A DNA stretch of 64,000 nucleotides. It comes from Panulirus ornatus. Taxonomy: Eukaryota; Arthropoda; Malacostraca; Decapoda; Palinuridae. Positions 31,850 through 43,363 of this stretch are shown one piece after another. The stretch lies in the NCBI RefSeq assembly GCF_036320965.1, contig NC_092239.1, forward strand, positions 1,956,820-2,020,819, given 5' to 3'. The notes under the pieces were generated by a model. It did no database searches, had not been told where the DNA came from, and was given only the letters and a program-made list of their open reading frames with translations. Position 1 is the first letter of the stretch. The number at the start of each line of letters is the position of its first letter. Made by a program: the position numbers and the translations under genes.

Positions 31850-34375
31850 ACAGGGAGTTTGAGGTATTTGGGGAAGCATTGCTTACATATGCAATTGAAG
31901 TTTAAGGTGGGTAACAGGTGTGTGAGAAAGGGTGGTGAGTGGTGAGGAAGTTGAGTTGATTGTGAAAGAGATGAGAGGACTCTGGGTGCAGCCTACAGGG
32001 GGGGGGTGTCAGTAATTTGGAGATGCACTTAAGAAAAGTGGCAGGAAATCAGGAGAAAGGTGCAGGGGCTGCAAAAGGTGATAGGGTATTTACATACTTC
32101 AGGGAAGATAAGAAAATGTTATAGAAATAGGTGAATATTATGAGGAGAACAAGAGAACAAATTCTTCAACTGGGCATTCCAAAGAGCTTTGTTAAATTTT
32201 AGGGAGAATAAAATGATGTTTTGGAAGGAGCTAAATAAATGCGTAAGACAAGAGAACAAATGGGAACATCGGTGAAGGGGTCTAATAGGGAGGTGATAAC
32301 AAGTAGTGGTGATGTAAGAAGGTGATGGAGTGAGTATTTTGAAGGTTTGTTGAATGTGTTAGGTGATAGAGTGGCAGATATAGGGTGTTTTGGTCGGGGT
32401 GGTGTCCGAAGTGAGAGGGTCAGGGAGAATGGTTTGGTAAAGAGAGAAGAGGTAGTGAAAGCTTTGCGGAAGATGAAAGCCAGCAAGGTGGCGGGTTTGG
32501 ATGGTATTGCAGTGGAATTTATTAAAAAAGAGGTGACTGTATTGTTGAGTGGTTGGTGAGGATATTCAAAATATATATGGCTCATGGTGAAGTGCCTGAG
32601 GGTTGACAGAATCCATGCATAGTGCCATTGTACAAAGGCAAAGGTGATAAAGGTAGTGCTCAAATTACAGAGGTATAAGTTTGTTGAGTATTCCTGGGAA
32701 ATTATATATGAGGTTATTGATTGAGAGAGTAAAGGCATCTACAGAACATCAGACTGGGGAAGAGCAGTGTGGTTTCAGAAGTGGTAGAGGATGTGTGGAT
32801 CAGGTGTTTGCTTTGAAGAATGTATGTGAGAAATACTTAGAAAAGCAAATGGATTTGTATGTAGCATTTATGGATCTGGAGAAGGCATATGATAAGAGTT
32901 GATAGATATACTCTGTGGAAGGTACTAAGAATATATGGTGTGGGAGGCAAGTTGTTAGAAGCAGTGAAAAGTTTTTATCGAGGATGTAAGGCACGTGTAC
33001 ATGCAGGAAGAGAGGAAAGTGATTGGTTCTCAGTGAATGTAGGTTTGCGGCAGGGGTGTGTGATGTCTCCATGGTTGTTTAATTTGTTTATGGATGGGGC
33101 TGTTAGGGAGGTAATGCAAGAGTTTTGGAAAGAGGGGCAAGTATGCAGTCTGTTGGGGACGAGAGAGCTTGGGAAGTGAGTCAGTTGTTGTTCGCTGATG
33201 ATACAGCGCTGGTGGCTGATTCATGTGAGAAACTGCAGAAGCTGATGACTGAGTTTGGTAAAGTGTGTGAAAGAAGAAAGTTAAGAGTAAATGTGAATAA
33301 GAGCAAGGTTATTAGGTACAGTAGGGTTAAGGGTCAAGTCAATTGGGAGGTAAGTTTGAATGGAGAAAAACTGGAGGAAGTAAAGTGCTTTAGATATCTG
33401 GGAGTGGATCTGGCAGCGGATGGAAGCGGAAAATCCTGGGAGCCTTGAAGAATGTGTGGAAGTTGAGAACATTATCTCGGAAAGCAAAAATGGGTATGTT
33501 TGAAGGAATAGTGGTTCCAACAATGTTGTATGGTTGCGAGGCGTTTGCTATGGATAGAGTTGTGCGCAGGAGGGTGGATGTGCTGGAAATGAGATGTTTG
33601 AGGATAATGTGTGGTGTGAGGTGGTTTGATCGAGTAAGTAATGTAAGGGTAAGAGAGATGTGTGGAAATAAAAAGAGCGTGGTTGAGAGAGCAGAAGAGG
33701 ATGTTTTGAAATGGTTTAGGCACATGGAGAGAATGAGTGAGGAAAGATTGACCAAGAGGATATATGTTTTGGAGGCGGAGGGAATGAGGAGAAGTGGGAG
33801 ACCAAATTGGAGGTGGAAAGATGGAGTGAAAAAGATTTTAAGTGATCGGGGCCTGAACATGCAGGAGTGTGAAAGGCGGGCAAGGAATAGAGTGAATTGG
33901 ATCGATGTGGTATACCGGGGTTGACGTGCTGTCAACGGATTTAATCAGGGCATGTGAAGCGTCTGGGGTAAACCATAGAAAGTTGTGTGGGGCCTGGATG
34001 TGGAAAGGGAGCTGTGGTTTCAGGCATTATTGCATTACAGCTGGAGACTGAGTGTGAGCGAATGGGGCCTTTGTTGTCTTTTCCTAGCGCTACCTCGCGC
34101 ACATGAGGGGGGAGGGGATGTTATTCCGTGTGTGGCGAGGTGGCGAGGTGGCGATGGGGGTGAGTAGGGGCAGACAGTGTGAATTGTGTGTATATGTGTG
34201 TGTGTCCGTGTGTGTATATATGTGTGTACGTCGGGATGTATAGGTATGTATATTTGCGTGTGTGGACGTGTGTGTATATACATGTGTATGGGGGTGGGTT
34301 GGGCCATTTCTTTTGTCTGTTTCCTTGCGCTACCTCGCAAATGCGGGAGACAGCGACAAATAAAATAAATAAATA
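31850..34375 (+). mobile_element. RTE-type LINE copy I (long 3' UTR type), 5' part strongly diverged
   Basis: From about 32195 (LNFRENK, FWKELNK) to the tail this copy is readable: linker, RT with GFRSGRGCVDQVF, FMDLEKAYD, GLRQGCVMSPWLFNLF and FADDT (about 33191-33205), and C-terminal region to VVYRG (stop about 33924). It is broken by frameshifts near 32290, 32550, 32895, 33115 and 33430, and a small deletion removes part of the AEVDHRVGEG segment. Between 31850 and 32190 only scattered matches remain (for example REFEVFGEALL against EEWDVFRESVM). The 3' UTR is the long type, with GGCGAGGTG duplicated at about 34133-34150, and ends in the hairpin at about 34330-34360. Confidence 0.87.
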
Positions 34376-34380
34376 TAATA

Positions 34381-34525
34381 ACGTTGGGATGTGTGCATGT
34401 GTATGTTTGCGTGTGTGGATGTGTGTGTGTATGCATTTGTATGGGGGTGGGTTGGGCCATTTCTTTCGTCTGTTTCCTTGCGCTACCTTGCAGGCGCGGG
34501 AGACAGAGACAAAGCAAAATAGAAA
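34381..34525 (+). mobile_element. RTE 3' tail, extra direct copy
   Basis: It repeats the last ~140 bp of the preceding 3' UTR (GGGATGTGTGCATGTGTATG, TGGGGGTGGGTTGGGCCATT) and ends in a diverged hairpin, GCGCTACCTTGCAGGCGCGGG. It is separated from the tail of copy I by AATAAATATAATAACG. Confidence 0.8.
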
Positions 34526-34547
34526 TAAATAGATATGTAAGTATATG

Positions 34548-34645
34548 TTGTGTATATGGGTGTTTATTTATATATGCATGTATGTGAATGGATGGGCCAT
34601 TCTTCATCTGTTTCCTGGCAGTACCTCGCTGTAGCTGGAAACTGA
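34548..34645 (+). mobile_element. RTE 3' tail, third, decayed direct copy
   Basis: It keeps ATGTGAATGGATGGGCCATT, CATCTGTTTCCTGG and CAGTACCTCGCTG and is clearly more degraded than the two preceding tails. Confidence 0.6.
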
Positions 34646-34683
34646 TTATTTATGGTAATAATGATAATAATGAAAATGATAAT

Positions 34684-34800
34684 ACAAGGTAGCGCAAGGA
34701 AACAGATGAAAGAAATGGCCCAACCCACCCCCATACACATGTATATACATACACGTCCACATATGCAAATATACATACCCATACATCTCAATGTACACAT
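34684..34800 (-). mobile_element. RTE 3' tail, inverted copy
   Basis: This is the minus-strand tail only, from ACATTGAGATGTATGGG through GGGTTGGGCCATTTCTTTC to GCGCTACCTT. It is truncated before the second half of the hairpin and bordered by an AATAATGATAATAA tract. Confidence 0.8.
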
Positions 34801-35164
34801 ATATATGTGTACATATATATAGTTTTAAGGTTAGTCCTTATGGATGAAGAGCTTTTCATGCACCCGTCTATGAAGTTCTGGCTAGACCAAGGGCTTGCCT
34901 AAAGAAGGCCAGCACTAGTGAAAACATTGGGATGTGTCTCTGGTTTTCACCAAGCCAATCAACCATGTTCACTTGAATATTACTAGCCCACTGCCTGCTG
35001 GGATATGTAAGCTACAGTTAATACAGTTGTCTCATCACCATTGTTAACTGAATGTATTGCATAAGAACTTTGTGTAGGTTATTGGTCTAGCCAATTCTAG
35101 TTGATTATGTTGTGTGTATTTTGTCATTGTTGGATTGAGCTCTGCAGGCTGTCATTGTTTTCAG

Positions 35165-35580
35165 GCACTGTGTGAGCCACTGGTGATGCTTAGCATTGTC
35201 TGAATCATGGATGATATGACTGTTTTATGGGATACTTAATGATGCTGTGATTACGGTATGAATCACTGAAGGTGTTGAAATATTTGTGTTTTGAGAGGAC
35301 AGCGTTGATATCTGATGGATTGTGAACTCCAAACAAGTGTTGCAAGCATTACCTGAGCCACTGGAAGTAGGAGTAATGTGTGGTCCACTTATGGATTTGT
35401 AATTCCTGTTAGTATTTGGTAGTGTTGTGAACCAAGTGTGAATCACCAGTAGCACTTTAAAGTCTCTCTGAACCTTTGGTAATATCGGAATTGTGCAAGC
35501 CTGTGTATAATATTTGGATATATTTTGAGTGCTGATCCACTGGAATGCTTTGATTATAGTGTGTGTCATCTGAGGTTTTG
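35165..35580. repeat. Decayed ~30-bp tandem repeat, block 1
   Basis: The anchor word GTGAGCCACTGG or a close variant recurs near 35171, 35203, 35261, 35325, 35352, 35381, 35441, 35469, 35531 and 35562. Spacings are 27-32 bases or about twice that. The intervening bases favour GTGTT, GAGCATT and AGTGTTGTGA. Identity between units is low. Confidence 0.6.
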
Positions 35581-35589
35581 TAAGAGGTC

Positions 35590-36535
35590 ATGCACAGATT
35601 GTGTTCTCAGAGTGGGGGAATGGAAGGGTTGCTAGCAAGTGAAATGCTTGGGAACCAGGGACGAGGGATCAAGTTCCATGAGAATGTTCCCAGGGTAGAG
35701 CAGAAAGCTGGCAACTCTTTTTTATTTTTACAGACATATTTGCTGTGTGTGAAGATATGTAGATGTTGATTTATTGGTATTCAAATATTTTGTTTTTCCT
35801 CATTTTATTTTTCTTTTGTTGACAGTAAATATCAAGAAAACAGGAATGAAAGAGTGTAAAACATTGATGGTTTTCAACACATTATTATCAGTCTTGAGCT
35901 CTGTTTAGATTTTTTATAACAAGTGATTAACTTTGAGATGTTACCAAAACTTCATTACAGTTAGTTGACAAGCATTCATGTTAGAACATGGTTGTATTTT
36001 TTTTTTAGCTTTATTGTAGTTGATGGTGAATAGTACTTATGATGTGACAAATTTTATTTTAATGTGAATATACATAGGGTGGGAGATGAAGTAATTACTG
36101 CCATTATCTATCTAAGGTTGTTTCAGTACTTTCTTGAGCCTGTTTTATCAAGTTTCTGTTTTAAAGGTATCAGTGCAAATGAAGTTTGTATCTCTGGGTA
36201 GAACATTGAAAAATTCTTTCAGATTTCTTGCAGGGCTTTGATATTATTTTGGTTATTGTCTTTTCAGGGTGATTGAGAGTGCACAAAATGCAAATATGAA
36301 AAACTGGAAAAGATTGAGAAATGTGGTTAAAGTACAGCCTCAGAGCAGGGTTTAAGTGGGTGACAATTTGATAAAACAGTGTGATAACTAACAAAATAGT
36401 GAGAATTATACAAGTGATTGATGATGGAAACAGTGTTTGCCATTAGATGTATTGAACACTTTTCTATCTGCAAGTAATATGAGTAATGTGGGAGCCACTC
36501 TTTTTGAGAGCAATGCATTCAGCACTAGAGATGGA
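35590..36535. other. Intronic DNA between satellite blocks
   Basis: AT-rich, no gene recognised. Any satellite units here are too decayed for me to place. Confidence 0.45.
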
Positions 36536-36539
36536 TTTG

Positions 36540-36740
36540 TTCCTAGACAAACTACTAGTGGTGTTTTGAGCATAGTCTGCCATCTTTGGTGTGAGCTTTG
36601 TTAGTCATTTATAGTGGTCTTAGTACCGTGTGAAGCATAGATTATGTTCTGAGCATTATGTGAGCCATAGATAGTCACATGAGCAAACTGGACTGTGCTG
36701 TTTCAAGCACTTTGGTAATGTTTGTATTGGGAGGATTGTG
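36540..36740. repeat. Decayed ~30-bp tandem repeat, block 2
   Basis: Variants of the same anchor occur near 36575, 36601, 36629 and 36660 (GTCTGCCATC, TTAGTCATTT, GTGAAGCATAG, GTGAGCCATAG), spaced 26-31 bases, with GAGCATTATG between two of them. Confidence 0.55.
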
Positions 36741-36744
36741 TTTC

Positions 36745-37845
36745 CATTGTCTGTGTTATTACTTCGCTAGTGAAAGTCCAGTTATCTAATCACATTAGGA
36801 CTGCAGCAAATTAAAAGAATTTGAGGTTGGGAATCTGGGTTTTTTATTTTATTTTATAAAGGAGAACTTTATTAAAGAATTTAAAAACAAAATTAAGTTA
36901 ATACAGTATGTAGTACTGTTTAGTTTAGGTAATTGCAAATGAAAATGCGTAAGTCCTTTTTATGGTCATGCCACAGGTGTAGGTGATGTGGAGCTTCCAC
37001 TAAAGTTGTCTGAAGTTGTTTGATACTCTTGCAATGTTTTAACTGTGGTAATGACATGTTGGCATACTCTTTTTGTAAAGTCCAATACTGACAAGTGCAG
37101 CCAGGGACAAAAATGGTGTAAACAAATGAACCATAAATGCGTGAAGGGTAGTTTGTAGTGGTCAGTGTATGAAAGACTTAAAATTCTGTTAGGGGTTTAT
37201 AAGTCAGGTAACTGGATTATTGATGGATAATTGGTAGATATCAGGAGGATATGAACCCCGAAGGATATCTGGTGAATATCTAGTGAAGTCTTCAGGGGTC
37301 TTCTACCCTCACATCCTGGGCTAGGCTCGGGCTGACTGGTTAAGTTGTGAGTTGCCCAAGTTGTTGGAAGCCGTATCCTGCAGGCCCACATAGCCCCCAA
37401 AACCTAGGTGGTCTGGTACTCTTTTTGGGTACTTTCCCAGGTCACTCTTAGACTTCTTTTCTGTGCATCCCATGATGTTTCCAATGATAGTAGGCAAGGT
37501 GGTGAAGACTCTTAGGCCCTAAATGTCTAAGGTGTTTTCTCTTTTTGTGGTTATCTCACCTTTGGATTCCAAAGGTGGCATTTTACAAAGCCTTCCATGC
37601 CTGTTGTGCCGGTAGGAAGTTATTGCTGAGTGTCATTTGGGAACCATCCTTGTAGCATTTTCTAGATGTAGAGGATGATATTCTCCTTGCATCGGCTGCA
37701 TTCCAGGGAGTATAGCCTCAGAGATTTCACCCATTCCCAGTAATATTTAGTTCCTTTGATAATATGGGCTGTATAAGATCTCTGAAAACAGGGTATGTGG
37801 AACATTCATTTGTCTAGAAGTCAGATACACTAATTGGACTTTTAC
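36745..37845. other. Intronic DNA, nothing recognised
   Basis: No gene recognised. The stretch around 37255-37450 is slightly richer in C and G, with no coding frame that I know. Confidence 0.45.
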
Positions 37846-37849
37846 TGCA

Positions 37850-38430
37850 TGTCTACCACTAGTGATGGTTTAAGTATTTTTAAGCCACTGGTATTATAGG
37901 AAGTGTCTTAGTCATTCATGGTTTTGTAAATACTGTGTTCACCACTGTTGGTGTTGTGAGCATGGTTTAAACTGTGAGTAGTGTTTTGAATATTGTGAGA
38001 TGTCCTGATGGCTATATAATATGTATGTAATGTGGAAGCAATTGACAGCATTGTGAACACTTTATAAATCAGTACTTCTATTATAAGCTGTGTAATTAGC
38101 TATCTGTGCAGAACAGGGAGACAATCCTAATCCTGTAGGAACCCTTGTTATGTTGAGTGCTGAATGAGGGGCAGATGGTGATTTCAGCATGAAGAAAACT
38201 ACTGCTAATGTTAAGAGCTCTCTGTGAGCCTCTAATGGTGATATCATGATGAATGGTGGTTTCAGGCACTTCGGCAGCCACTTATGATATGAGTTTGTCT
38301 CTCTATGGTTATATATTGTGGTGTTATGAGCATTATATTTGCTTTTTAGAATGTTGTATATGCTTTATGAGCCATTGATTGTGTGGTGAGATCTCTGTGA
38401 GCCATAGGAGGGGTTTTAGTCATTATGAGA
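37850..38430. repeat. Decayed ~30-bp tandem repeat, block 3
   Basis: Anchor variants occur near 37851, 37880, 37908, 37938 and 37967 (TCTACCACTAG, TTAAGCCACTGG, TTAGTCATTC, TTCACCACTG, TTAAACTGTG), spaced 28-30 bases. They recur at about 38367 and 38397 (ATGAGCCATTG, GTGAGCCATAGG), again 30 apart. Confidence 0.6.
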
Positions 38431-38679
38431 TCTGTCTTGACTACAACTCACATTGTGCTCATGTGTATGAGTAATGAAAACATCCTCCAAGTATTTATAA
38501 ATGAATTGGTAGCTGGACCTTTAATATGGTCCTCTTATCTTTTATTTTACATTACTAAGATGAAAAACAGCATTTTTGTCATCTCTGCATTGCTGTAGAA
38601 TGTCTGACACTTGAAATGCTGTTTCAGAATTATTATTGAGTATTTTGAAAAATTAAAGAAATTTATGTTTTTTTTTTCC

Positions 38680-40891
38680 CGCTGTCTCCTGCGTTTGCAA
38701 GGTAGCGCAAGGAAACAGACGAAAGAAATGGCCCAACCCACCCCCATACACATGTATATACATACATCCACACATGCAAATATACATACCTACACAGCTT
38801 TCCATGGTTTACCCCAGATGCTTCACATGCCCTGATTCAATCCACTGACAGCACGTCAACCCCGGTATACCACATCGATCCAATTCACTCTATTCCTTGC
38901 CCTCCTTTCACCCTCCTGCATGTTCAGGCCCCAATCACACAAAATCTTTTTCACTCCATCTTTCCACCTCCAATTTGGTCTCCCACTTCTCCTCGTTCCC
39001 TCCACCTCCAACACATATATCCTCTTGGTCAATGTTTCCTCACTCATTCTCTCCATGTGCCCAAACCATTTCAAAACACCCTCTTCTGCTCTCTCAACCA
39101 CGCTCTTTTTATTTCCACACATCTCTCTTACCCTTACGTTACTTACTCGATCAAACCACCTCACACCACACATTGTCCTCAAACATCTCATTTCCAGCAC
39201 ATCCATCCTCCTGCGCACAACTCTATCCATAGCCCACACCTCTCAACCATACAACATTGTTGGAACCACTATTCCTTCAAACATACCCATTTTTGCTTTC
39301 CGAGATAATGTTCTCGACTTCCACACATTCTTCAAGGCTCCCAGGATTTTCACCCCCTCTCCCACCCTATGATCCACTTCCGCTTCCATGGTTCCATCCG
39401 CTGCCAGATCCACTCCCAGATATCTAAAACACTTTACTTCCTCCAGTTTTGCTCCATTCAAACTTACCTCCCAATTGACTTGACCCGCAACCCTACTGTA
39501 CCTAATAACCTTGCTCTTATTCACATTTTCTCTTAACTTTCTTCTTCCACACACTACCAAACTCAGTCACCAGCTTCTGCAGTTTCTCACATGAATCAGC
39601 CACCAGCGCTGTATCATCAGCGAACAACAACTGACTCACTTCCCAAGCTCTCTCATCCCCAACAGACTTCATACTTGCCCCTCTTTCCAAAACTCTTGCA
39701 TTCACCTCCTTAACAACCCCATCCATAAACAAATTAAACAACCATGGAGACATCACACACCCCTGCCGCAAACCCACATTCACTGAGAACCAATCACTTT
39801 CCTCTCTTCCTACACGTACACATGCCTTACATCCTCGATAAAAACTTTTCACTGCTTCTAACAACTTGCCTCCCACACCATATATTCTTAATACCTTCCA
39901 CAGAGCATCTCTATCAACTCTATCATATGCCTTCTCCAGATCCATAAATGCTACATACAAATCCATTTGCTTTTCTAAGTATTTCTCACATACAATCTTC
40001 AAAGCAAACACCTGATCCACACATCCTCTACCACTTCTGAAACCACACTGCTCTTCCCCAATCTGATGCTCTGTACATGCCTTCACCCTTTTGATCAATA
40101 CCCTCCCATATAATTTACCAGGAATACTCAACAAACTTATACCTCTGTAATTTGAGCACTCACTCTTATCCCCTTTGCCTTTGTACAATGGCACTATGCA
40201 CGCATTCCGCCAATCCTCAGGCACCTCACCATGAGTCATACAAACATTAAATAACCTTACCAACCAGTCAATAATACAGTCACCCCCTATTTTAATAAAT
40301 TCCACTGCAATACCATCCAAACCTGCTGCCTTGCCGGCTTTCATCTTTCGCAAAGCTTTTACTACCTCTTCTCTGTTTACCAAATCATTTTCCCTAACCC
40401 TCTCACTTTGCACACCACCTCGACCAAAACACCCTATATCTGCCACTCTATCATCAAACACATTTAACAAACCTTCAAAATACTCACTCCATCTCCTTCT
40501 CACATCACCACTACTTGTTATCACCTCCCCATTTGCGCCATTCACTGAAGTTCCCATTTGCTCCCTTGTCTTACGCACTTTATTTACCTCCTTCCAGAAC
40601 ATCTTTTTATTCTCCCTAAAATTTAATGATACTCTCTCACCCCAACTCTCATTTGCCCTCTTTTTCACCTCTTGCACCTTTCTCTTGACCTCCTGTCTCT
40701 TTCTTTTATACATCTCCCACTCAATTGCATTTTTTCCCTGCAAAAATCGTCCAAATGCCTCTCTCTTCTCTTTCACTAATAATCTTACTTCTTCATCCCA
40801 CCACTCACTGCCCTTTCTAATCAACCCACCTCTCACTCTTCTCATGCCACAAGCATCTCTTGCGCAATCCATCACTGATTCCCTAAATACA
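38680..40891 (-). mobile_element. RTE-type LINE copy H, the best preserved RT copy
   Basis: In minus-strand order it begins at VFRESVMDCARDACG (40891), then has the linker, the full reverse transcriptase, the C-terminal region (to VVYRG, near 38856) and a short-type 3' UTR. The terminal hairpin is at about 38683-38710, followed by a run that reads as A on the minus strand. It is inserted in Cbl intron 1 opposite to the gene. I could not find a clear target-site duplication at the two ends. Confidence 0.92.
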
Positions 40892-40911
40892 GTGCTTTCT
40901 TGGCATTGCAT
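39517..40911 (-). pseudogene. RTE linker and reverse transcriptase, 464 codons open (copy H)
   Basis: This is the longest uninterrupted RTE frame in the window. The first ~7 residues come from flanking DNA, and homology starts at VFRESV. In order it shows SEWWDEEVRLLVKEKREAF, EVKRKVQEVKK, FWKEVNKVRKTREQ, AGLDGIAVEF, KGKGDKSECSNYRG, FMDLEKAYDRVDRDALW, GLRQGCVMSPWLFNLFMDG and FADDT (residues about 430-434, bases 39610-39624). The frame is lost just after (TEFGSVWKKK). The C-terminal part continues in two further frames at 39243-39560 and 38856-39239. All visible polymerase residues are intact. No endonuclease is present, so it cannot be autonomous. Confidence 0.88.
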
Positions 40912-40974
40912 TAAAGTATATTGCAGTCAATATTATATTTACTGTTTGCTTGCATTTTGGAAAAAAAGTGAATA

Positions 40975-41480
40975 GGTTGATAGGCAGCCAACAACCAGAG
41001 GTATATTATCAGTACTACCCGCCTAGGTATCAGGAGGGTTAGTGACATCTGCTTCGTGAGCCAGCACTTTAGTGGTTGTCAAGTTGCACTCCTCTGACCC
41101 AGGTAGCTGTCATTTCTTTATGCCTCACTAGTATGTGGACTACTGGCATTCAGTCCACAAACATACAATCTCTTCTTATCATTGTAGCACTTGACAACAC
41201 TTAAATCACGTAGCTCATTCTTCATAACTCTTGATTTTCCTGCGATGAACACCATGCGCTAACCCTGTCTTTTGGCAAAATGGTAGGAGCAGTAGATAGA
41301 AGTACTAGTTTGGAGCATTTAGGCTGGAGCATTAGTTAGAAACATTATGTAGAAGTAGTAGGTATGAGCATTAGATAGAGGTAGTCATCAGGAACATTAG
41401 GTTGAAGCCTCTGCAAACACTGCACTAGACATGCCCTCTACCAGTGGCCCGTTAAGGGCATTAAGGGCTAGGAAGTGGCA
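40975..41480 (+). repeat. Unclassified dispersed repeat, copy 4 (longest)
   Basis: This is the reference copy for the family. It begins near GGCAGCCAACAACCAGAGG and continues past GGAGGGTTAGTGAC, TTGCACTCCTCTGACCCAGG, the GTGGACTACTGGCATTCAG block and GGCAAAATGGTAGGAGCAG. It ends around GGCCCGTTAAGGGCATTAAGG. About 41325-41400 contains short internal repeats of the type GAGCATTAG and GTAGTAGG. No coding frame or terminal inverted repeat is obvious. Confidence 0.7.
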
Positions 41481-41722
41481 TGAGTTCTTTAGTTATGAGG
41501 ACTCTGTTGTCATGGCCATCCCTTTGAGGGAGTTCTTATTGGAACAAGTGTCAGAGATATAGATAAATAGGAAGATAGTGAATATTTTTGAAGATTAACC
41601 CATCGACTACATCTGTTTTAAATATTGTGTGCCAGTGCTGTGGCTTTTGTAATAAATTTTTTTTTGTGTGTATTTATAGTATTTAGCCTAGTATATTGCT
41701 CAGGGTAGTTCCAGTCAATCAC

Positions 41723-41846
41723 TTAATAGTCCAAAAATGATTGCTTTATTTTGGGAAAACTTCTGGGAGCTACAGTGGTCAGTTTTAGTTACATTTTGTA
41801 AACTTGAGCCATAAAGAAGAGCATTCATTCCTATAAAGTTATGACA
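41723..41846 (-). repeat. 3' LTR of the gypsy-type element
   Basis: On the minus strand it begins TGTCATAACTTTATAGGAAT directly after the polypurine tract and ends near TTTTTGGACTATTAA. The same sequence order recurs at 46327-46465: GAATGAATGC, CTTTATGGC, TTTACAAAATGTAAC, GTTTTCCCA, AAGCAAT, TTTTTGGACTATTAA. The two differ by several substitutions and indels, showing age. Confidence 0.75.
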
Positions 41847-41861
41847 TCCTTTTCCCCCCTT
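41847..41861 (-). other. Polypurine tract of the gypsy-type element
   Basis: On the minus strand AAGGGGGGAAAAGGA lies immediately before the TGTCAT start of the 3' LTR, where plus-strand DNA synthesis is primed in LTR elements. Confidence 0.7.
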
Positions 41862-42599
41862 AAATTTGAGACTAATGATATAAAATGTGTTTACTGTCAT
41901 TTGTACCTTATTTAATATCAAGAAAATTACTAACTCATCGCTGAATTACAGAAATAGAATAATTTTAATAGTACAAACAAGATACAAATTTTTGAAATTA
42001 TACATTAGTACAGTAAAATAACTTGTTCTGTTGCATTTTCATTGTATTACATACAGTATTTTACTCCTTGATATTACTGTCATATTTTACAAATCGAATC
42101 TCAGGTATATTTATGACTTCCTGACCTTGTTTCAATTTTCATTGGGTTTCCTGAAGGAACCATACAGGTTGAACTTGCTTCAGGTCTCTACCTGCATATG
42201 TCAGACTCACTTTGGCTTAGAAAACTGAAGTTACCCCTCTCTTTGATCTTCAAGTGTTCTATCAGGTTCCCAAATTTCAACTTGCCTAGAAAACTCATGT
42301 GTCCTGTAGCCTGCTGTGTGTCACTCATGTAATTCCCAACCCACTCCTCTTTGATTACTTCCCTCAGAGCTCCCTGCTTTGTCAACTTTACACTTCTAAA
42401 TCTCATTTGATTAACTTGTCTCCTGACAACTGTTATCACCCAGTTCTGTCTTATATGGGAGGTGTCCAGTTACCTTTGTTACAACTCCTGGTACCCAACG
42501 AGCTCCCCTAGCACTATGATTCTTCACAAACATTTCTTTATTTACCCTAAATTCTCTCGAGGGTCTGCCCTTATCACGATATTATTTTTGTTCTTGTTT

Positions 42600-43310
42600 C
42601 CTTTTCATCCCTTTTTTTTTTAAGTTTGGTCTTGGTAGGTCAAGCAATCTCTAGATTTCTGCCGTTTAGCAACTCTCCCAGTTACAGACTGTGGTGAACG
42701 TCTATATCTGAATAAGAACCCAGACAACTCTACTTTGATTCCTGCTTTTCTCATTTTCTTTAACCCATTTTTGAATGTATGAACAGCTTTTTCAGCAATT
42801 TTGTTTGAGTTAGGGTGAAAAGGAGCACAGGTAATATGGTCAGTCCCATTTTTTTCTGCAAAAATTGGCCAAATTCATAACTAGTGAACTGGCCTCCATT
42901 ACCACTAACTAATATTGAGGGCAGCCCATGAGTAGTGAAAATAACCCTTGACTCAGCAATGGTTGTGAGTGCTAATGCATTATTCATAATTCTTACCTCT
43001 GACCATTTTGAATAGGTATCAATGAGGACCACATACATATGCCCCATAAATGGTCCTGTGAAATATACAAGGACTCTCCCATGGCTTATTGGGGTATGGC
43101 CACCCATGAAGAGGTGCAACACATGGTTTATTTCTTTTTATTTGACAAATCTCAAGTTTCTACCATTTGTTCACTATCGCTATCTAAATTAGGCCACCAA
43201 ACATATGATCTAGCAATCCCCTTCATTGTGGAGATATGTGGATGAGCCTCGTGCAGTTCTCATAATACACTTTGCTGCTCTGTTGGAAGAACCAATGCCC
43301 TTTTCCCCTG
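42600..43310 (-). pseudogene. Gypsy-type integrase, broken
   Basis: The core frame (43122-42760) shows FMGHMYVVLIDTYSKW with the first catalytic Asp. It then shows THGLPSILVSGNGGQFTSYEF, where the second catalytic position is Gly (GGN GN context) instead of the expected Asp of a DNG motif. Soon after TILP the frame shifts; the continuation in another frame resembles the NSN..AEKAV segment that carries the Glu. Upstream (43300-43130), remnants of the zinc-binding N-terminal region are visible in shifting frames. Function is not expected. Confidence 0.75.
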
Positions 43311-43363
43311 CATTATGCAACTGTCATTTGTACTAAGTTCATCTCTGTGCACATAAAACGACT

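Noticed and set aside
38680..40891. Target-site duplication around LINE copy H
   Set aside because: The flanks (AAATTTATG before the T run and AGTGCTTTC after the break) do not match. RTE insertions may leave short or no clear duplications, so I make no claim.
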